A stretch of DNA of 64,000 bases from Bacillota bacterium (GTDB taxonomy: Bacteria > Bacillota > Clostridia > Christensenellales > Aristaeellaceae): positions 1 through 64,000 of the forward strand of contig JAEZQK010000029.1 in NCBI GenBank assembly GCA_023413135.1, in the 5' to 3' direction. The translations under genes were made by a program, and so were the position numbers. Below the pieces are notes generated by a model that did no database searches, was not told where the DNA came from, and saw only the letters and a list, made by a program, of their open reading frames with translations. The number at the start of each line of letters is the position of its first letter. Position 1 is the first letter of the stretch. This document shows positions 1 through 9,524 of this stretch, piece by piece.

Positions 1-1054
1 TCCCGTTAATCATAACAAGATATGAAGAGAGTGTTGTATCCGTCAAAACTCGATTATCGGCAAACCGCATGATGATGCGTACGTATTTGTCATCGTTAAT
101 GTCAAATGTCGCATCTGATTTCCAGCCGCTATTTGATAGATAGCGCTTTTTTGTGTCATAGTAGAAAATATAAAATTGTGCTGTTGCTTCCGACTTTGTT
201 ATTTTATATTTTCTTAGCGGAAGAAACCCAGTGGTGCGAATGCGGTTTGTGAAGCTGTCGTCATCGTATCCGGTCGTGGAATTGATCGAACCGACTACCC
301 ATTCCGGGGTTTCGGAGTATGGTATTTTCATCTTATCAAGCCTAGCTTTCAGGGACGCATATATATTCCCCTCGGCATCTACACGCGCCTGATCAGCGGC
401 AGGCGAAGAATCACCACCAACAACAAGAATGTCGACCTGCGCTTGCAGATCATCAACATCCTCTTGATTCGCTTTTGCGGCCAATTCCGAATGAACCTGC
501 GCTAATGCAGGGGCGTACTCATCTTCTACATTGGCCAATGTGGTTGACATCATACTATCGAAAGAATCCTGGCGGTCTTCTTCTGCCAGTGCCTGGGCGG
601 CCGCAGCTTCTTCCCTGGCAGCCTCTGCATCAATAATTTGCTGGGCCCATGCAGATCTGTCTGGATCATTATAAAATGATACCTGTGTACCTTTTGTTGA
701 TATGACCGTTATATCAAAAGAGCATGTTACGAGCATAGTGTCATCTTTCGTGATCTCGATGATACACTTTGTACTTCCGGCAATAGCTGTCAGGATGGTT
801 GGTATTTCCAACGACACGGTATTCCCAGAAATATTCATTTCTACGGATTCAGTTTCGGTTCCACGCCCTTCATAATGGAGTTTACACCATGCCATTGACC
901 CGGACGGTATGATATAGTTCGTCCCTCCATTTTTTATAGAGATACTTAGAAGGGTGACTCCGCTTTCATCCTGGTATACCGGGGACGTTGCTGTCATATT
1001 GACTGCTCCAGTAGAGATCTCGCAGATTCCGGTGATTGCTTTTACAGTGGCCAA
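1..1054 (-). CDS. BppU-like phage baseplate upper protein, partial (3' end outside window)
   Basis: The minus-strand frame is open from a TTG at 1054-1052 to the window edge. GGAAGGGGA lies just upstream, and the preceding tail gene ends 17 bases before. The first 120 residues or so form a beta-rich domain (LATVKAITGICEIS...) like the N-terminal domain of baseplate upper proteins. An Ala/Glu/Gln-rich coiled coil (EAAREEAAAAQALAEEDR) and a beta-strand region (YFDTKKRYLS-type) follow. Such proteins attach receptor-binding modules to the siphovirus tail tip. Placement after the tail endopeptidase supports the role. The C-terminus, where host specificity would lie, is not visible. Confidence 0.7.
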   Translation of the reverse strand, partial: MATVKAITGICEISTGAVNMTATSPVYQDESGVTLLSISIKNGGTNYIIPSGSMAWCKLHYEGRGTETESVEMNISGNTVSLEIPTILTAIAGSTKCIIEITKDDTMLVTCSFDITVISTKGTQVSFYNDPDRSAWAQQIIDAEAAREEAAAAQALAEEDRQDSFDSMMSTTLANVEDEYAPALAQVHSELAAKANQEDVDDLQAQVDILVVGGDSSPAADQARVDAEGNIYASLKARLDKMKIPYSETPEWVVGSINSTTGYDDDSFTNRIRTTGFLPLRKYKITKSEATAQFYIFYYDTKKRYLSNSGWKSDATFDINDDKYVRIIMRFADNRVLTDTTLSSYLVMING

Positions 1055-1071
1055 GTGATTCGTCCCCTTCC

Positions 1072-4000
1072 TTATGCTCCAATTGCAACCCAGTCAACAT
1101 CGCGGGAAGAAAAAGAGCCCCCGATTTCAATCGTGGCTCCGCTGGTGGTTTTGTTTGATACCTTAAGCGCTCCGGAATCACCCGAAAACGGACTGCTCGC
1201 TTTTGAGTATGTGGCAATAATAAAAGGCACTTCGGTGAAATTTGCCGCGCTATAGTCAATAGCCGTTCCAGAAGACGATGCGACGCAGGATCCTGTAAAA
1301 ATCTTTTTCTGACCGGCCATCAGATCAACCACCATCCCGTGTGACTTGATTCCAAAGCCCTCTGTTTTTTCCGCAGATGTACCCGGAATCAATACGGTGG
1401 CCAGCTGGACTATCGCTTTTGATTGATTTTGCCCTTCGCTGGCGCTATAGATTGCAATGTAATACGTTACACCTCCGCTCAGCGGCGTATCAAACGTAAT
1501 CGGTACGCTCTGCAGCGCGGCATTGTTGGGCGGTACAAATGTATTGCTTCCCAGTACAGTGCCCGATCCCGTCCCCGAAAACACTGCAACGGTCAACGGC
1601 AATGCCAGGTTCCAGCCATACCAGGTACCGGATACATATTTTGCGGCAATAAATTGCAGCGTAAGGCTCGTTAGCCCTCCGGACGGCGTCGTAAACGTCC
1701 AGTATGACCCATACAGTGTGAGGCCGGTTCCGAGATTTCCAACGTCAACCCATCCAGACAGAGGCACATGATTCCATACCCGGTTGCGCCCGAAGTATGT
1801 TGCTGTGGCTCCACCTCCGATGGACGGTGATATGTCACCATGTCCCTCCGCATCTCCGTTGAAAAATATATACCCGTCTCCGTCTTTGCCTAGGTCATCC
1901 GGCGGTGGCCAGGCTGTAACGCGGTGGAGCTGTCCCGACTGGTATCCTGTCCCACCTTGTTCTGGCTGAAGAACAAAATTACCTCTGAACTTTACCGGAT
2001 ATCCATCTTCTCCAAGTTCCATTTGGCCGCCCGGATCTCCGGTACCCGGATCTTCGTCGGTTATCCGCATCATGTTCTTCCCGGCTGCGTTTTTGATTTG
2101 GAAATTGTTTGTTTGTATGTCGACTGATCCACCTGCGTATACGTGGATTATGTCGTTTGCGATATCAATGAATGATGTTTTTAGCCCAGCTACCACACCG
2201 GCAACCCATGATGATCCGCTTCTTGTGTACTGTTTGTACGAATCATCAGAATCAAACCAAATATCACCGTTTTTGATCGGGTTTTCAGCCGTGCCGGACG
2301 GAGGTGAAGCTTGCACATAGACGGTCGACTTTGCCGACACAACGAGGGTTATTCCCGTCACTCCGGCCTCTATGCTTGCAATATCCCCCTCTGCATTTGT
2401 CATCCTTGTCGACAACTGGCCCGCCGTAATCTCCAGTGCCGCTATGTCCCCCTCGGCATTTGAGACGTCAGTGGATAGCCCTTGCGCTGTTAATTCCAGT
2501 TCCGCTATGTCTCCCTCGGCGGCCCCTACGCGCGCGTTTATCCCGTTTACATCTACCTCAAGCGACGATACCCGGCTTTCATCTTCGGCGCTCAGCTTTG
2601 ACCCATCGAAATTAACGGCGACATTCCAGGTTTCACCGCCATCAGACGTGAACCCTATGCCGTAATCTGTTCCATTGTACAAGCCAATCCTGATCTGCTT
2701 GTTTGGATCATCCGGATCGTTGATGTACAGTGTCGGGCCTGTTATATAGAAATTTTCATTTCCTAGGATTGTGACTAACGTTGCCCGTAATATGCCCGCG
2801 GTGATCTCATCAGCTACCATTCCAGAACCGGTGATAGCCGTGCGCCATTGCCATTTTCCGCTGACGATGGCCGATGCCAACAGTATTCCTGCGCCAGCCA
2901 GCTTTACCGCTTTTGTACCTTCGGGGGTTTCCAGTACAAGCGCACCGTCCACGGGATCAGTGTACATTTTAGTCCCGGTGGACAGGATAGCCGTAACCAT
3001 CGTATTGATAACGCCGCGGATCAGGTCCGGATTGCTGTTTGTGATCTGTCGCAGCGTCGAGGCGGCATCGCTGTTCAGCGCCGTGGCGTATTCAATTCCG
3101 GCCCGATAGCTCCCGATGACCGGCCTTGTATTATCCGGATGCAACAGGTCACGCGCCATTTGCCTGACAGTGGCCTTTAGCTCTAGGCCGATCGGGTCAA
3201 CGATGACGGCCACTTCGTCGTTTCTCAGCATCTGCTCATGATTGTACCCATAGGCATACAGGTCATATATGGTGCAATCTATCGTCAACCTCGGGTATTT
3301 GATAAGCTGCAGCCGGTCCCAAGTGGCCTGCAACAGCGCTTCCGGATCCTCGATGTCCGGAAATTCAGCAACGCCTGTTCTTCTCCGTCCGTTCCGGCCA
3401 AACATGGCCGTGGCGGTGACATCCTCCACCCACTTCTGCCCGGCAGGCTTATCTGCGGGGTTATCGTCCTCTGTGGACCATACGATGTCCGCAAATGATA
3501 CCTTGGCGGCGCTGGTATCATCCCCGGCAGCGGTGGATTTCCCTTTCCCGCGCCCATACAATGCCGTGTATAATTCCCGGTCATTATACGCGACACCGAT
3601 GTTTTCGATATTCTTGTCAATTTCCAGCCTCACCCCACGGTAGGTTGGCACTGCTGAAAGGATATCAATATACCGTCCTGTTATTCCAGTGTTATCAAAC
3701 GTTACGCGGGGCCGGATGCGTACACCCCATTTGTCCCGGATGGCGCAAAGTGCAGACCATATGTTGACATAGAAAAATCGTATTGAGTCATTCCCGGATG
3801 CGACGATGGTTCCCAATGTCCATCCTGTCCCAGATAAAACGCTGGCGGCTGCTCCGGCCGCGGTAGTATTGGTGGGCCGCACATCCTCCAGCATTTCATC
3901 AGTTAGTTCGGCGATAGCCGCATGTTCCGCGTCAACGGTTTGTGTATTTTCTGGCAGATCTGTTTTCGGCTCGCGGATCTCAAGAAGTTGAAAAATGTTC

Positions 4001-4164
4001 TCCTGGTCTGTGAATCCGATCTTATGGCCGGGTTGAAGCATCTTGTCATGCACCAGCGGGAAGATGGCTTTTAGGCGGTATTCTTCCTCGATATGTATGG
4101 CTTCCTCCGCGTCTCCGCGAATGAAAACCAGTGCATCCGAACGGTCGAAAATGAAAAAATCCAT
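1072..4164 (-). CDS. Phage tail endopeptidase / minor structural protein (Tal-like)
   Basis: About 1030 residues. The N-terminal 350 residues match the prophage tail-endopeptidase/minor structural family that forms the tail hub under Dit. A long stalk follows, with an alpha-helical triplet-repeat section around residues 540-620 (recurring NAEGDIA / AAEGDIA), then beta-rich modules probably exposed at the tip. An in-frame GTG three codons upstream exists, but the ATG at 4164 overlaps the Dit stop as TGATG and has GAGAGGTGG at good distance, so it is preferred. The gene order tape measure-Dit-Tal is the canonical siphovirus tail-tip order. Confidence 0.85.
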   Translation of the reverse strand: MDFFIFDRSDALVFIRGDAEEAIHIEEEYRLKAIFPLVHDKMLQPGHKIGFTDQENIFQLLEIREPKTDLPENTQTVDAEHAAIAELTDEMLEDVRPTNTTAAGAAASVLSGTGWTLGTIVASGNDSIRFFYVNIWSALCAIRDKWGVRIRPRVTFDNTGITGRYIDILSAVPTYRGVRLEIDKNIENIGVAYNDRELYTALYGRGKGKSTAAGDDTSAAKVSFADIVWSTEDDNPADKPAGQKWVEDVTATAMFGRNGRRRTGVAEFPDIEDPEALLQATWDRLQLIKYPRLTIDCTIYDLYAYGYNHEQMLRNDEVAVIVDPIGLELKATVRQMARDLLHPDNTRPVIGSYRAGIEYATALNSDAASTLRQITNSNPDLIRGVINTMVTAILSTGTKMYTDPVDGALVLETPEGTKAVKLAGAGILLASAIVSGKWQWRTAITGSGMVADEITAGILRATLVTILGNENFYITGPTLYINDPDDPNKQIRIGLYNGTDYGIGFTSDGGETWNVAVNFDGSKLSAEDESRVSSLEVDVNGINARVGAAEGDIAELELTAQGLSTDVSNAEGDIAALEITAGQLSTRMTNAEGDIASIEAGVTGITLVVSAKSTVYVQASPPSGTAENPIKNGDIWFDSDDSYKQYTRSGSSWVAGVVAGLKTSFIDIANDIIHVYAGGSVDIQTNNFQIKNAAGKNMMRITDEDPGTGDPGGQMELGEDGYPVKFRGNFVLQPEQGGTGYQSGQLHRVTAWPPPDDLGKDGDGYIFFNGDAEGHGDISPSIGGGATATYFGRNRVWNHVPLSGWVDVGNLGTGLTLYGSYWTFTTPSGGLTSLTLQFIAAKYVSGTWYGWNLALPLTVAVFSGTGSGTVLGSNTFVPPNNAALQSVPITFDTPLSGGVTYYIAIYSASEGQNQSKAIVQLATVLIPGTSAEKTEGFGIKSHGMVVDLMAGQKKIFTGSCVASSSGTAIDYSAANFTEVPFIIATYSKASSPFSGDSGALKVSNKTTSGATIEIGGSFSSRDVDWVAIGA

Positions 4165-4862
4165 CAAACCCACCTCTCCCGAAGGCAGACAGCGCCGGCT
4201 CCGGTTACTGTATGCACACCGGGCTTCAATTCAAAAAACCTGCTGGACAGAATGATCATGTCATTGATCGGTGTGTCGTTCAGCAGGACGTTTTTCTCTT
4301 CAAGGTCAATTATGACCGTTCCAGTGCCCACGCTTCCGGAAAGCCTAATTGTTTTTACTCCGTCCAGAGTCCAGGCGGGATCAGTGACAGGCGCCGCATT
4401 GACGGCCTTGATATACGCCATTGCCGGGACATTCCCACCAACGGCAAACGGTATTCCGCAGGTGTAAATATGTTCCTCATCCGACACAAACGCCGGATCG
4501 AATGCCGTAAACTCTATTTCCATGATTTCACGCTGTTCCACTGCAGCAAAATCCGGGAAAGTAGAACATACCGCGTCGATGTATCTCCCTGGATAGTGCG
4601 GGATTTTCAGCTGTCCGGGTTCATCTCCTGCCGCCCAATCCGATATAGCCTGCATCCAATCAGCCCGGCGTACAGGCGTATTCATGGGCAGCTTAAACAT
4701 TATAACAATGCGCCGCGGGGAGTATTTCTTCCGTGCAAAGCGCTCCCCCCGCGAAATCGGGTTGTTTCTTGATTCCGTTTTGATTCCCGCTGCCCCGACG
4801 ATCACATCGGTGATCTTCGCCGGCGCGGCATCAGTAAGCGAGAGCTCCCGAAATATCACCAC
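4164..4862 (-). CDS. Distal tail protein (Dit, siphovirus tail component)
   Basis: About 232 residues of the Sipho_tail/Dit family, which forms the hexameric ring joining tail tube and tip. It sits between tape measure and tail endopeptidase. A longer frame opens at GTG 4871, but AAAGGAG directly overlaps that codon. GTG 4862 (or 4859) lies 8 bases after the ribosome binding site and is a better start. The 5' end overlaps the tape measure stop (4831) by about 30 bases, suggesting translational coupling. The family call rests on size, order and the receptor-like beta architecture (FTAFDPAFVSDEE, GTVIIDLEEKNVLLND). Confidence 0.85.
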   Translation of the reverse strand: MVIFRELSLTDAAPAKITDVIVGAAGIKTESRNNPISRGERFARKKYSPRRIVIMFKLPMNTPVRRADWMQAISDWAAGDEPGQLKIPHYPGRYIDAVCSTFPDFAAVEQREIMEIEFTAFDPAFVSDEEHIYTCGIPFAVGGNVPAMAYIKAVNAAPVTDPAWTLDGVKTIRLSGSVGTGTVIIDLEEKNVLLNDTPINDMIILSSRFFELKPGVHTVTGAGAVCLRERWV

Positions 4863-7281
4863 GGAATCCACTCCTTTGAAGTGACTTGACGTTTGACGCC
4901 TGTGTATCTGATACGTGCTTTGCTACGGATTGGCCGACTTTCTTGCCATCAAGGTAAACATCACCGTTCCCGAATCCTGAAGGGGCTGCGGCCCAGATGG
5001 CGGCTGCCAAAAGATTGTAGTCAATACCTCTGCCGGCCGTGCCGCCTGAATGCGTAAAAGCAGCGCGCTCCGCCACATCGTTAAAACGGCGGGTGACGTT
5101 CACTGCCATGTCGGTGGTTTTGCTGTCAGGCATTATTCCATCCCACGCCCGATTGACCAGCTTGGCATTTTTTGTGATGCCTTCCGCCACGCCCTGAATC
5201 ATGGGCTTACCGATGAGATCACGCGTTTTGCTGGAAGGGGAGTGAATACCCAATAGGTCGGCGATCCAGCCCAGGGCATCACTTACCCAGCCTTTCAGCT
5301 TGTTCCAGAGCCATGTTGTTGTGTTTTTAATACCATCCCATAATCCTTGTACAAGACTTTTTCCGACATCCCATATGCTACCTATCCCGGCTAGCAAACC
5401 TTTAACCACTCCTGCAATAATCTGAGGCATCGAACCAATCAACTGCGGGATTGCCTTTATAAGCCCGGCAATCAAAGCGATGGTGATCTCAATACCAGCT
5501 TTTATGATGACAGGTAGGTTGGTTGTGACGGCAGTTACCACGGATTGTATCAGGCTGGGGATGGCCGCAATAATCTTAGGGATACTATTGATGATGCCTT
5601 TGATCAGCGCGACGACCATCTCAATACCAGCTTTGATGATCTGTGGCAGCGACCCTACGATTCCGTTCACCATTGCCATGACACCTTCAACGGCTGCTGG
5701 GATCAACTGGGGGATTGCCGATGTGATGCCCTGGATCATGGCCACAATCGCATTAATTCCTGTAACTATGATCTTTGGGAACATCTGGAACAGACCATTG
5801 GCAAAAACCATGATCGCGTTCACGGCAGCTGGGATCAGTTGTGGCATGGCGCCCTGGATACCCTCAAGCAAGCTTCCCATCAGCTGATTTGCCGCCCCGA
5901 TGATGGCTGGAAGGTTTGTAAGAACCGCGTTAACGATGGTAATGATCGCATCTGTTCCCACCGGGATCAGGGTAGGCAGAAGGGCTACGAGGGTATTCAA
6001 TACCTGCGAAAACATGGTGGTTACGGTGTCGATGAACATTGGAAGCATGCTTCCGACGTTCTCAATGATGGTACCGACAACGGCCGGCAGGGCCGTGACG
6101 ATGTTTTGCAGCACTGGGGTGACGTTTTGCACCACTGTCTGAAATGAGCTTACCACGTTTTTGGTCAGGTTGGTCATATCGGCATTGGCGTTTCCCAGTC
6201 CGGCGATGAAGGAACTCACAGCGGCCTTCATCATGCCGATGGATCCGCTGATGGTCTGGCTTGATTCTTTCGCAAAATTTCCGGCGTACTGTTGTGTCTG
6301 CTCAAAGAACATCTGCATGGCAAGTTCGGCTTTTTCGGCTTGGGTTGCCTTCGCCCAGGTAAAATCAAGCCCCTTCGCCAGCGCATACGCTTCAATATTG
6401 GTTGCATTCATGGCAACGCCAAGGTTGTCCATCATCGTGAAATTACCCTTGGCTGCCCCGGCAACAGAATCAAGCGCCATCTTCATGTCGATCCCCATGA
6501 CAGATGCCATGTCGGCAGCGCGCTGCATTGCCTTTTCGGTCAGTTCAAGGCTTTTTGCCTGCTCTATTCCCGACCCCTGAAACAATGCGCCCATTTTGTT
6601 GGCGGTAGCCAGATACTGGCTTTGCGACACACCTAGATTTCTATACGCATCCTCGCCCGTCTTTTGAATCGACGCAGCGTATTTTCCAAACACAGCTTCG
6701 GAGCCGCCCAGGTTCTGTTCCAGTTCACCAAACGACTTTACGACCTCTTTCCCCAGCTTAATGGCGGCGGCTCCGGCGGCTCCGGCTACGGTCACAATCG
6801 CCGCTGCCGTAGCCTTGGCGGACACAACAATACCTTTACCCAGCGTTTCTCCTACTTTTTTTAGCGTTTCATGCCATTTGCTGGTCTTTTCGTCGGCGCC
6901 CTGCGTTTCTTTTCCAAAATCCTTGATGGCCTGTTCGTTGCTCTCCAGCTCTCCCTCCATTTTCACCAGCGCGGTAGACGCGTTATTTAGCTTGATCCGG
7001 TACTGGTCTGTCCGTTTATCGTTTTCCCCATAGGCGGCAGCGCTTTCCGAGACAGCCTTTGAGAGGGCGACGACGATTTCTTTCTGCTTTGCGATCTCCT
7101 TGCCAAGGATTTCTCCCTTCTTGGTCAAACCTTCCATGCTGGAAGCGTTCTCTCCAAAAATGGCTGTGTTCAATTTCATTTCGGATCCAAGAACCTTTAA
7201 ACCCCTGTAAAATTCGTCAATAGCGGCCTTTGTCTGCTTCTCTCCGTCAATGGCCAGTGTGGTTTTGATCTCCCTCTCCAT
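4831..7281 (-). CDS. Phage tail tape measure protein
   Basis: 816 residues. The N-terminal third is helical and coiled-coil (lengthy Glu/Lys-rich segment). A hydrophobic central region carries tandem 35-40 residue repeats around IPQLIPAAV, GIxxxVAxIxGI and LPQIIKAGIE, and the C-terminal half has a WDGIKNTTTWLWNKLKGWV segment followed by GIHSPS, typical of tape measures. The protein sets tail length and is ejected with DNA. It starts inside the 3' end of the frameshifted chaperone ORF (overlap 7247-7281), as is usual in this arrangement. At its length the tail would be of ordinary siphovirus size. Confidence 0.93.
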   Translation of the reverse strand: MEREIKTTLAIDGEKQTKAAIDEFYRGLKVLGSEMKLNTAIFGENASSMEGLTKKGEILGKEIAKQKEIVVALSKAVSESAAAYGENDKRTDQYRIKLNNASTALVKMEGELESNEQAIKDFGKETQGADEKTSKWHETLKKVGETLGKGIVVSAKATAAAIVTVAGAAGAAAIKLGKEVVKSFGELEQNLGGSEAVFGKYAASIQKTGEDAYRNLGVSQSQYLATANKMGALFQGSGIEQAKSLELTEKAMQRAADMASVMGIDMKMALDSVAGAAKGNFTMMDNLGVAMNATNIEAYALAKGLDFTWAKATQAEKAELAMQMFFEQTQQYAGNFAKESSQTISGSIGMMKAAVSSFIAGLGNANADMTNLTKNVVSSFQTVVQNVTPVLQNIVTALPAVVGTIIENVGSMLPMFIDTVTTMFSQVLNTLVALLPTLIPVGTDAIITIVNAVLTNLPAIIGAANQLMGSLLEGIQGAMPQLIPAAVNAIMVFANGLFQMFPKIIVTGINAIVAMIQGITSAIPQLIPAAVEGVMAMVNGIVGSLPQIIKAGIEMVVALIKGIINSIPKIIAAIPSLIQSVVTAVTTNLPVIIKAGIEITIALIAGLIKAIPQLIGSMPQIIAGVVKGLLAGIGSIWDVGKSLVQGLWDGIKNTTTWLWNKLKGWVSDALGWIADLLGIHSPSSKTRDLIGKPMIQGVAEGITKNAKLVNRAWDGIMPDSKTTDMAVNVTRRFNDVAERAAFTHSGGTAGRGIDYNLLAAAIWAAAPSGFGNGDVYLDGKKVGQSVAKHVSDTQASNVKSLQRSGFRGDISGALAY

Positions 7282-7926
7282 CTTCCGTCACCCTCTCCCC
7301 GCCACTGTTCGATTGCTTACGCTTGAGGCCATGCTGCTCGTCGTCGTATTCGCGACGCCATAAAAACAGGTCAATAATCCTACCAGGGTTTGCTGCCCAT
7401 GCCTCGGGCTCGGTAAATCCTATCTGCATGGCATAACCCAAAAGGCGCAGCGGGCTTACTCCGCTGCGCCTTCCCCGTTTTTTTCAATCTCCTCCATCAC
7501 CAGGTCGCGTTCCTGGTCGCCTGTTTCATGCTCCGTCATGCTTCCCTCGGCAATCGCCTCCATTGCCTTTTGGGTCAGGGCTTCCAGGTTTTTGGGCTTT
7601 ACGTAAAGCGAAACTTTTGCGGCCGTCAGTAAAGCAGGGTTGTTTGGGCTTGTGTCCTGGGTTTTCAGCATAATGCCTTGATTGGCAAGCAGGGCTATCA
7701 GCCATGGAATCTCCTTCAGCGCCAGGATACCGGCTTTCTTCCGGTCATGCTCCTTTTGTTTTTTTATATCCTGCGTATCTCCATCCTCATCCGCCGGTCC
7801 TTGGAATGCTTCAGCCATCTCTTCAACGCCGCCAAACCGCTCCGTAACCTCAAGCATGGCAGCCAAGGTATATACCAGATCGTATTCCGTCCCGCCGATA
7901 GTGGCGGTTACCGTCTTTTCGTACAT
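7247..7926 (-). CDS. Frameshifted tail assembly chaperone (gpGT-like, -1 ribosomal frameshift product)
   Basis: Reading from 7926 to Asn150 and slipping back one base at A_AAA_AAC (7483-7477) joins the 156-residue chaperone to the downstream frame that ends at 7247. The predicted fusion is 226 residues. The downstream frame has no convincing start of its own, only a TTG at 7441 inside the stem-loop region. It reads LGYAMQIGFTEPEAWAANPG, similar in placement and size to the T part of lambda gpGT and its Firmicutes equivalents. The extended form is expected to bind the tape measure protein while the short form is made in excess. Confidence 0.75.
7442..7483 (-). promoter_or_regulatory. Programmed -1 ribosomal frameshift signal
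   Basis: Slippery heptamer A_AAA_AAC at 7483-7477 is in phase (GAA AAA AAC) with the chaperone frame. A GGGG spacer follows, then a perfect 12-bp stem (7472-7461 with 7453-7442) with a 7-base loop containing the zero-frame TAA. All three elements of a canonical -1 signal are present in the gene where such shifts are known in tailed phages. Confidence 0.85.
7456..7926 (-). CDS. Tail assembly chaperone, short form (gpG-like)
   Basis: 156 residues, starting MYEKTVTATIGGTEYDLVYT, a usual opening of Firmicutes phage tail assembly chaperones. It lies between the major tail protein and the tape measure. The C-terminus is acidic. Its stop codon (7458-7456) lies in the loop of the stem-loop that follows the slippery heptamer, so most ribosomes make this form and a fraction shift to the longer product. 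It is known in this role to coat or organise tape measure protein during tail tube polymerisation, and is absent from mature virions. Confidence 0.8.
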   Translation of the reverse strand: MYEKTVTATIGGTEYDLVYTLAAMLEVTERFGGVEEMAEAFQGPADEDGDTQDIKKQKEHDRKKAGILALKEIPWLIALLANQGIMLKTQDTSPNNPALLTAAKVSLYVKPKNLEALTQKAMEAIAEGSMTEHETGDQERDLVMEEIEKNGEGAAE

Positions 7927-7935
7927 GGCGTCTCC

Positions 7936-8769
7936 TTACTCCGTAATGGTATAGGCGGCAGAGAGCACGCCGCTGTTCTCCATTCCGTCCTTGATGGCGA
8001 TGGCCTTGATGGTGATAGGCCCATAGATTGTCAGCGGAGTGCTGTACACCATGGAGCCCGTGGTGGGCGTGCTGCCGTCTGTTGTATAGTAGATGGTCGC
8101 GCCTGTGGTGGCAGTGGACAGCGCCAAAGAAGTTTCCGCAGCTACAGAGCCGGCGGCCGGGTTTGCGGTGGGCGTCGCAACCGGGTCTCCCGCAACACCG
8201 GCAATGGCGTCGATCTTGGCCTTGGCTGCGGCAAAAGTGACGCATTCCTCCAACTCATCCACAAAATGCAGGGTGTCGGTATTGTCAATGATGACACCGG
8301 CAAGGGGGCCTTCGTAAACCGGGCTTGTCCATGTGATTCCGCCTGCTCTGGTCGCGCCGGGAATGGTGTTGAGTCCCAGGAACACTTTATGGATCCAGAA
8401 AGGTACCCATTTTTTCACGCCGTTGATGGAAATGTTTTTGATATACCCGAAGCCCACAGGAATTGAAGGCTTGGACGTGATGCTGTACTTTTTGTTGGGG
8501 CTGCTACCGCTTTTCACGGTGCCTGCGATGGCGCTCTCCTTTTCCAGCGTCACGCCGGTGGCGCTTACGGTGAAACCTCCACCGACGACACCGTTGTCAT
8601 ACTCCTGGACTACGTTGTCACCATAATGCTGTTCCTCGGACCGCTCAAGCTCCAGATCAGCTTGGCGAAGGCCTGGGAAGACTACCGGGCTCCCATATGT
8701 GAGAGGCAAACCGGGCGTCTCTCCGGTAATAGGGCAGGCGACGCCGTAGCAGATTCCAAATGCGTTCAT
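7936..8769 (-). CDS. Major tail protein with C-terminal Ig/CHB_HEX-like domain
   Basis: 277 residues. The first 190 or so resemble the phi13/TP901-1-type major tail tube protein (ELERSEEQHYGDN, KNISINGVKKWVPFWIHKVF). Residues from about 195 form a separate domain with Pro/Ala/Thr-rich linker and the pattern GATIYYTTDGSTPT...ITIKAIAIKDGMENS, characteristic of chitobiase C-terminal-type (CHB_HEX_C) immunoglobulin-like folds. Such domains decorate the outside of phage tails and may bind surface glycans. Position between tail-completion gene and chaperone supports the call. Confidence 0.85.
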   Translation of the reverse strand: MNAFGICYGVACPITGETPGLPLTYGSPVVFPGLRQADLELERSEEQHYGDNVVQEYDNGVVGGGFTVSATGVTLEKESAIAGTVKSGSSPNKKYSITSKPSIPVGFGYIKNISINGVKKWVPFWIHKVFLGLNTIPGATRAGGITWTSPVYEGPLAGVIIDNTDTLHFVDELEECVTFAAAKAKIDAIAGVAGDPVATPTANPAAGSVAAETSLALSTATTGATIYYTTDGSTPTTGSMVYSTPLTIYGPITIKAIAIKDGMENSGVLSAAYTITE

Positions 8770-8773
8770 GATC

Positions 8774-9187
8774 TCACTTTCCTTTCAGGTGGTTGTCCCA
8801 AATGCGTTCAAATGCTTCCTGCACCCGCGGTCCGGACATCTCGTCAGCCACGTCAACAAAGTGCGTTGCAGGAATTCTGGAAGTTCCGTAATGCTGTATG
8901 AATGCTTTTTCCGCGTTTCGCACGCCCTTTCGGTCCGTCCCTTGCGGATATATATCTATCTGCCGTATATCACCGGCTGTCTTTGGCTTGCGTGGGTATC
9001 CCACCGAATTGATCATGTCATCCGTATCACGCAGCCCCGCACGGTTGATGGCAGTTTTCCAGCATTCTTTTACTTCACCCGCCCCTTCCATCAGCATTTC
9101 GTCGGCGGTCTCTCCTGTCAATTCTCCTAGGCGTTTCATGTCGTCCAGGATGTCTTCCATTCCGGATGTATCAAAACGGGCCATCAT
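8774..9187 (-). CDS. HK97 gp10-like tail completion protein
   Basis: 137 residues (MMARFDTSGMEDILDDMKRL...). The pattern of a helical N-terminus, ETADEMLMEGAGEVKECWKTAI, then an AFIQHYGTSRIPATHFV segment is typical of the HK97 gp10 family. Members act at the head-tail joint or as tail terminator partners. Only four bases separate it from the major tail gene, and it directly adjoins the next upstream gene, consistent with the late operon order. Confidence 0.8.
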   Translation of the reverse strand: MMARFDTSGMEDILDDMKRLGELTGETADEMLMEGAGEVKECWKTAINRAGLRDTDDMINSVGYPRKPKTAGDIRQIDIYPQGTDRKGVRNAEKAFIQHYGTSRIPATHFVDVADEMSGPRVQEAFERIWDNHLKGK

Positions 9188-9520
9188 TCAACCCCCTACA
9201 TAGTTCCAGATGGTTGATAGGTGATACCGGCCCGTATCCGGCTCGTATAACGGTACCTCCCCGCCCGGCGGCAGCACAAATCCAGCCCCGTGCATCAGTT
9301 CCTTGATCATCTTGCACTTGGCATCATCATCTGTGCGGCTGAAATAATCCACATAGGCCACGATTTGTTCAGCCTGAGGTTCGTTATCTCCAAATAGGTC
9401 ATCATGGCTCCGGGTGGAGAATGTGATGAACTCGTCGGGCGGATCCCCTTGCCCCGTCCATGCCAGCCAGTAGACGTTTTGCGTCACGGTTGACAGCCGG
9501 GTTTTCAGCATACTCCTCAC
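9188..9520 (-). CDS. Putative tail terminator/tail-completion protein
   Basis: 110 residues, starting MRSMLKTRLSTVTQNVYWLAW. I do not recognise a specific motif, but the size, acidic composition, and place between the head-closure and gp10-like genes match the tail terminator/minor capsid slot of HK97-type siphoviruses. The sequence includes FSRTDDDAKCKMIKELMHGAGF. Function is inferred from synteny only. Confidence 0.6.
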   Translation of the reverse strand: MRSMLKTRLSTVTQNVYWLAWTGQGDPPDEFITFSTRSHDDLFGDNEPQAEQIVAYVDYFSRTDDDAKCKMIKELMHGAGFVLPPGGEVPLYEPDTGRYHLSTIWNYVGG

Positions 9521-9524
9521 TTCA

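Noticed and set aside
1055..3767. Many plus-strand ORFs across the tail genes
   Set aside because: They run antisense to a continuous tail gene, have no ribosome sites and show low-complexity Ser/Pro translations.
7442..7472. Chaperone hairpin as a terminator
   Set aside because: No T tract follows it on either strand; it fits a frameshift stimulator.
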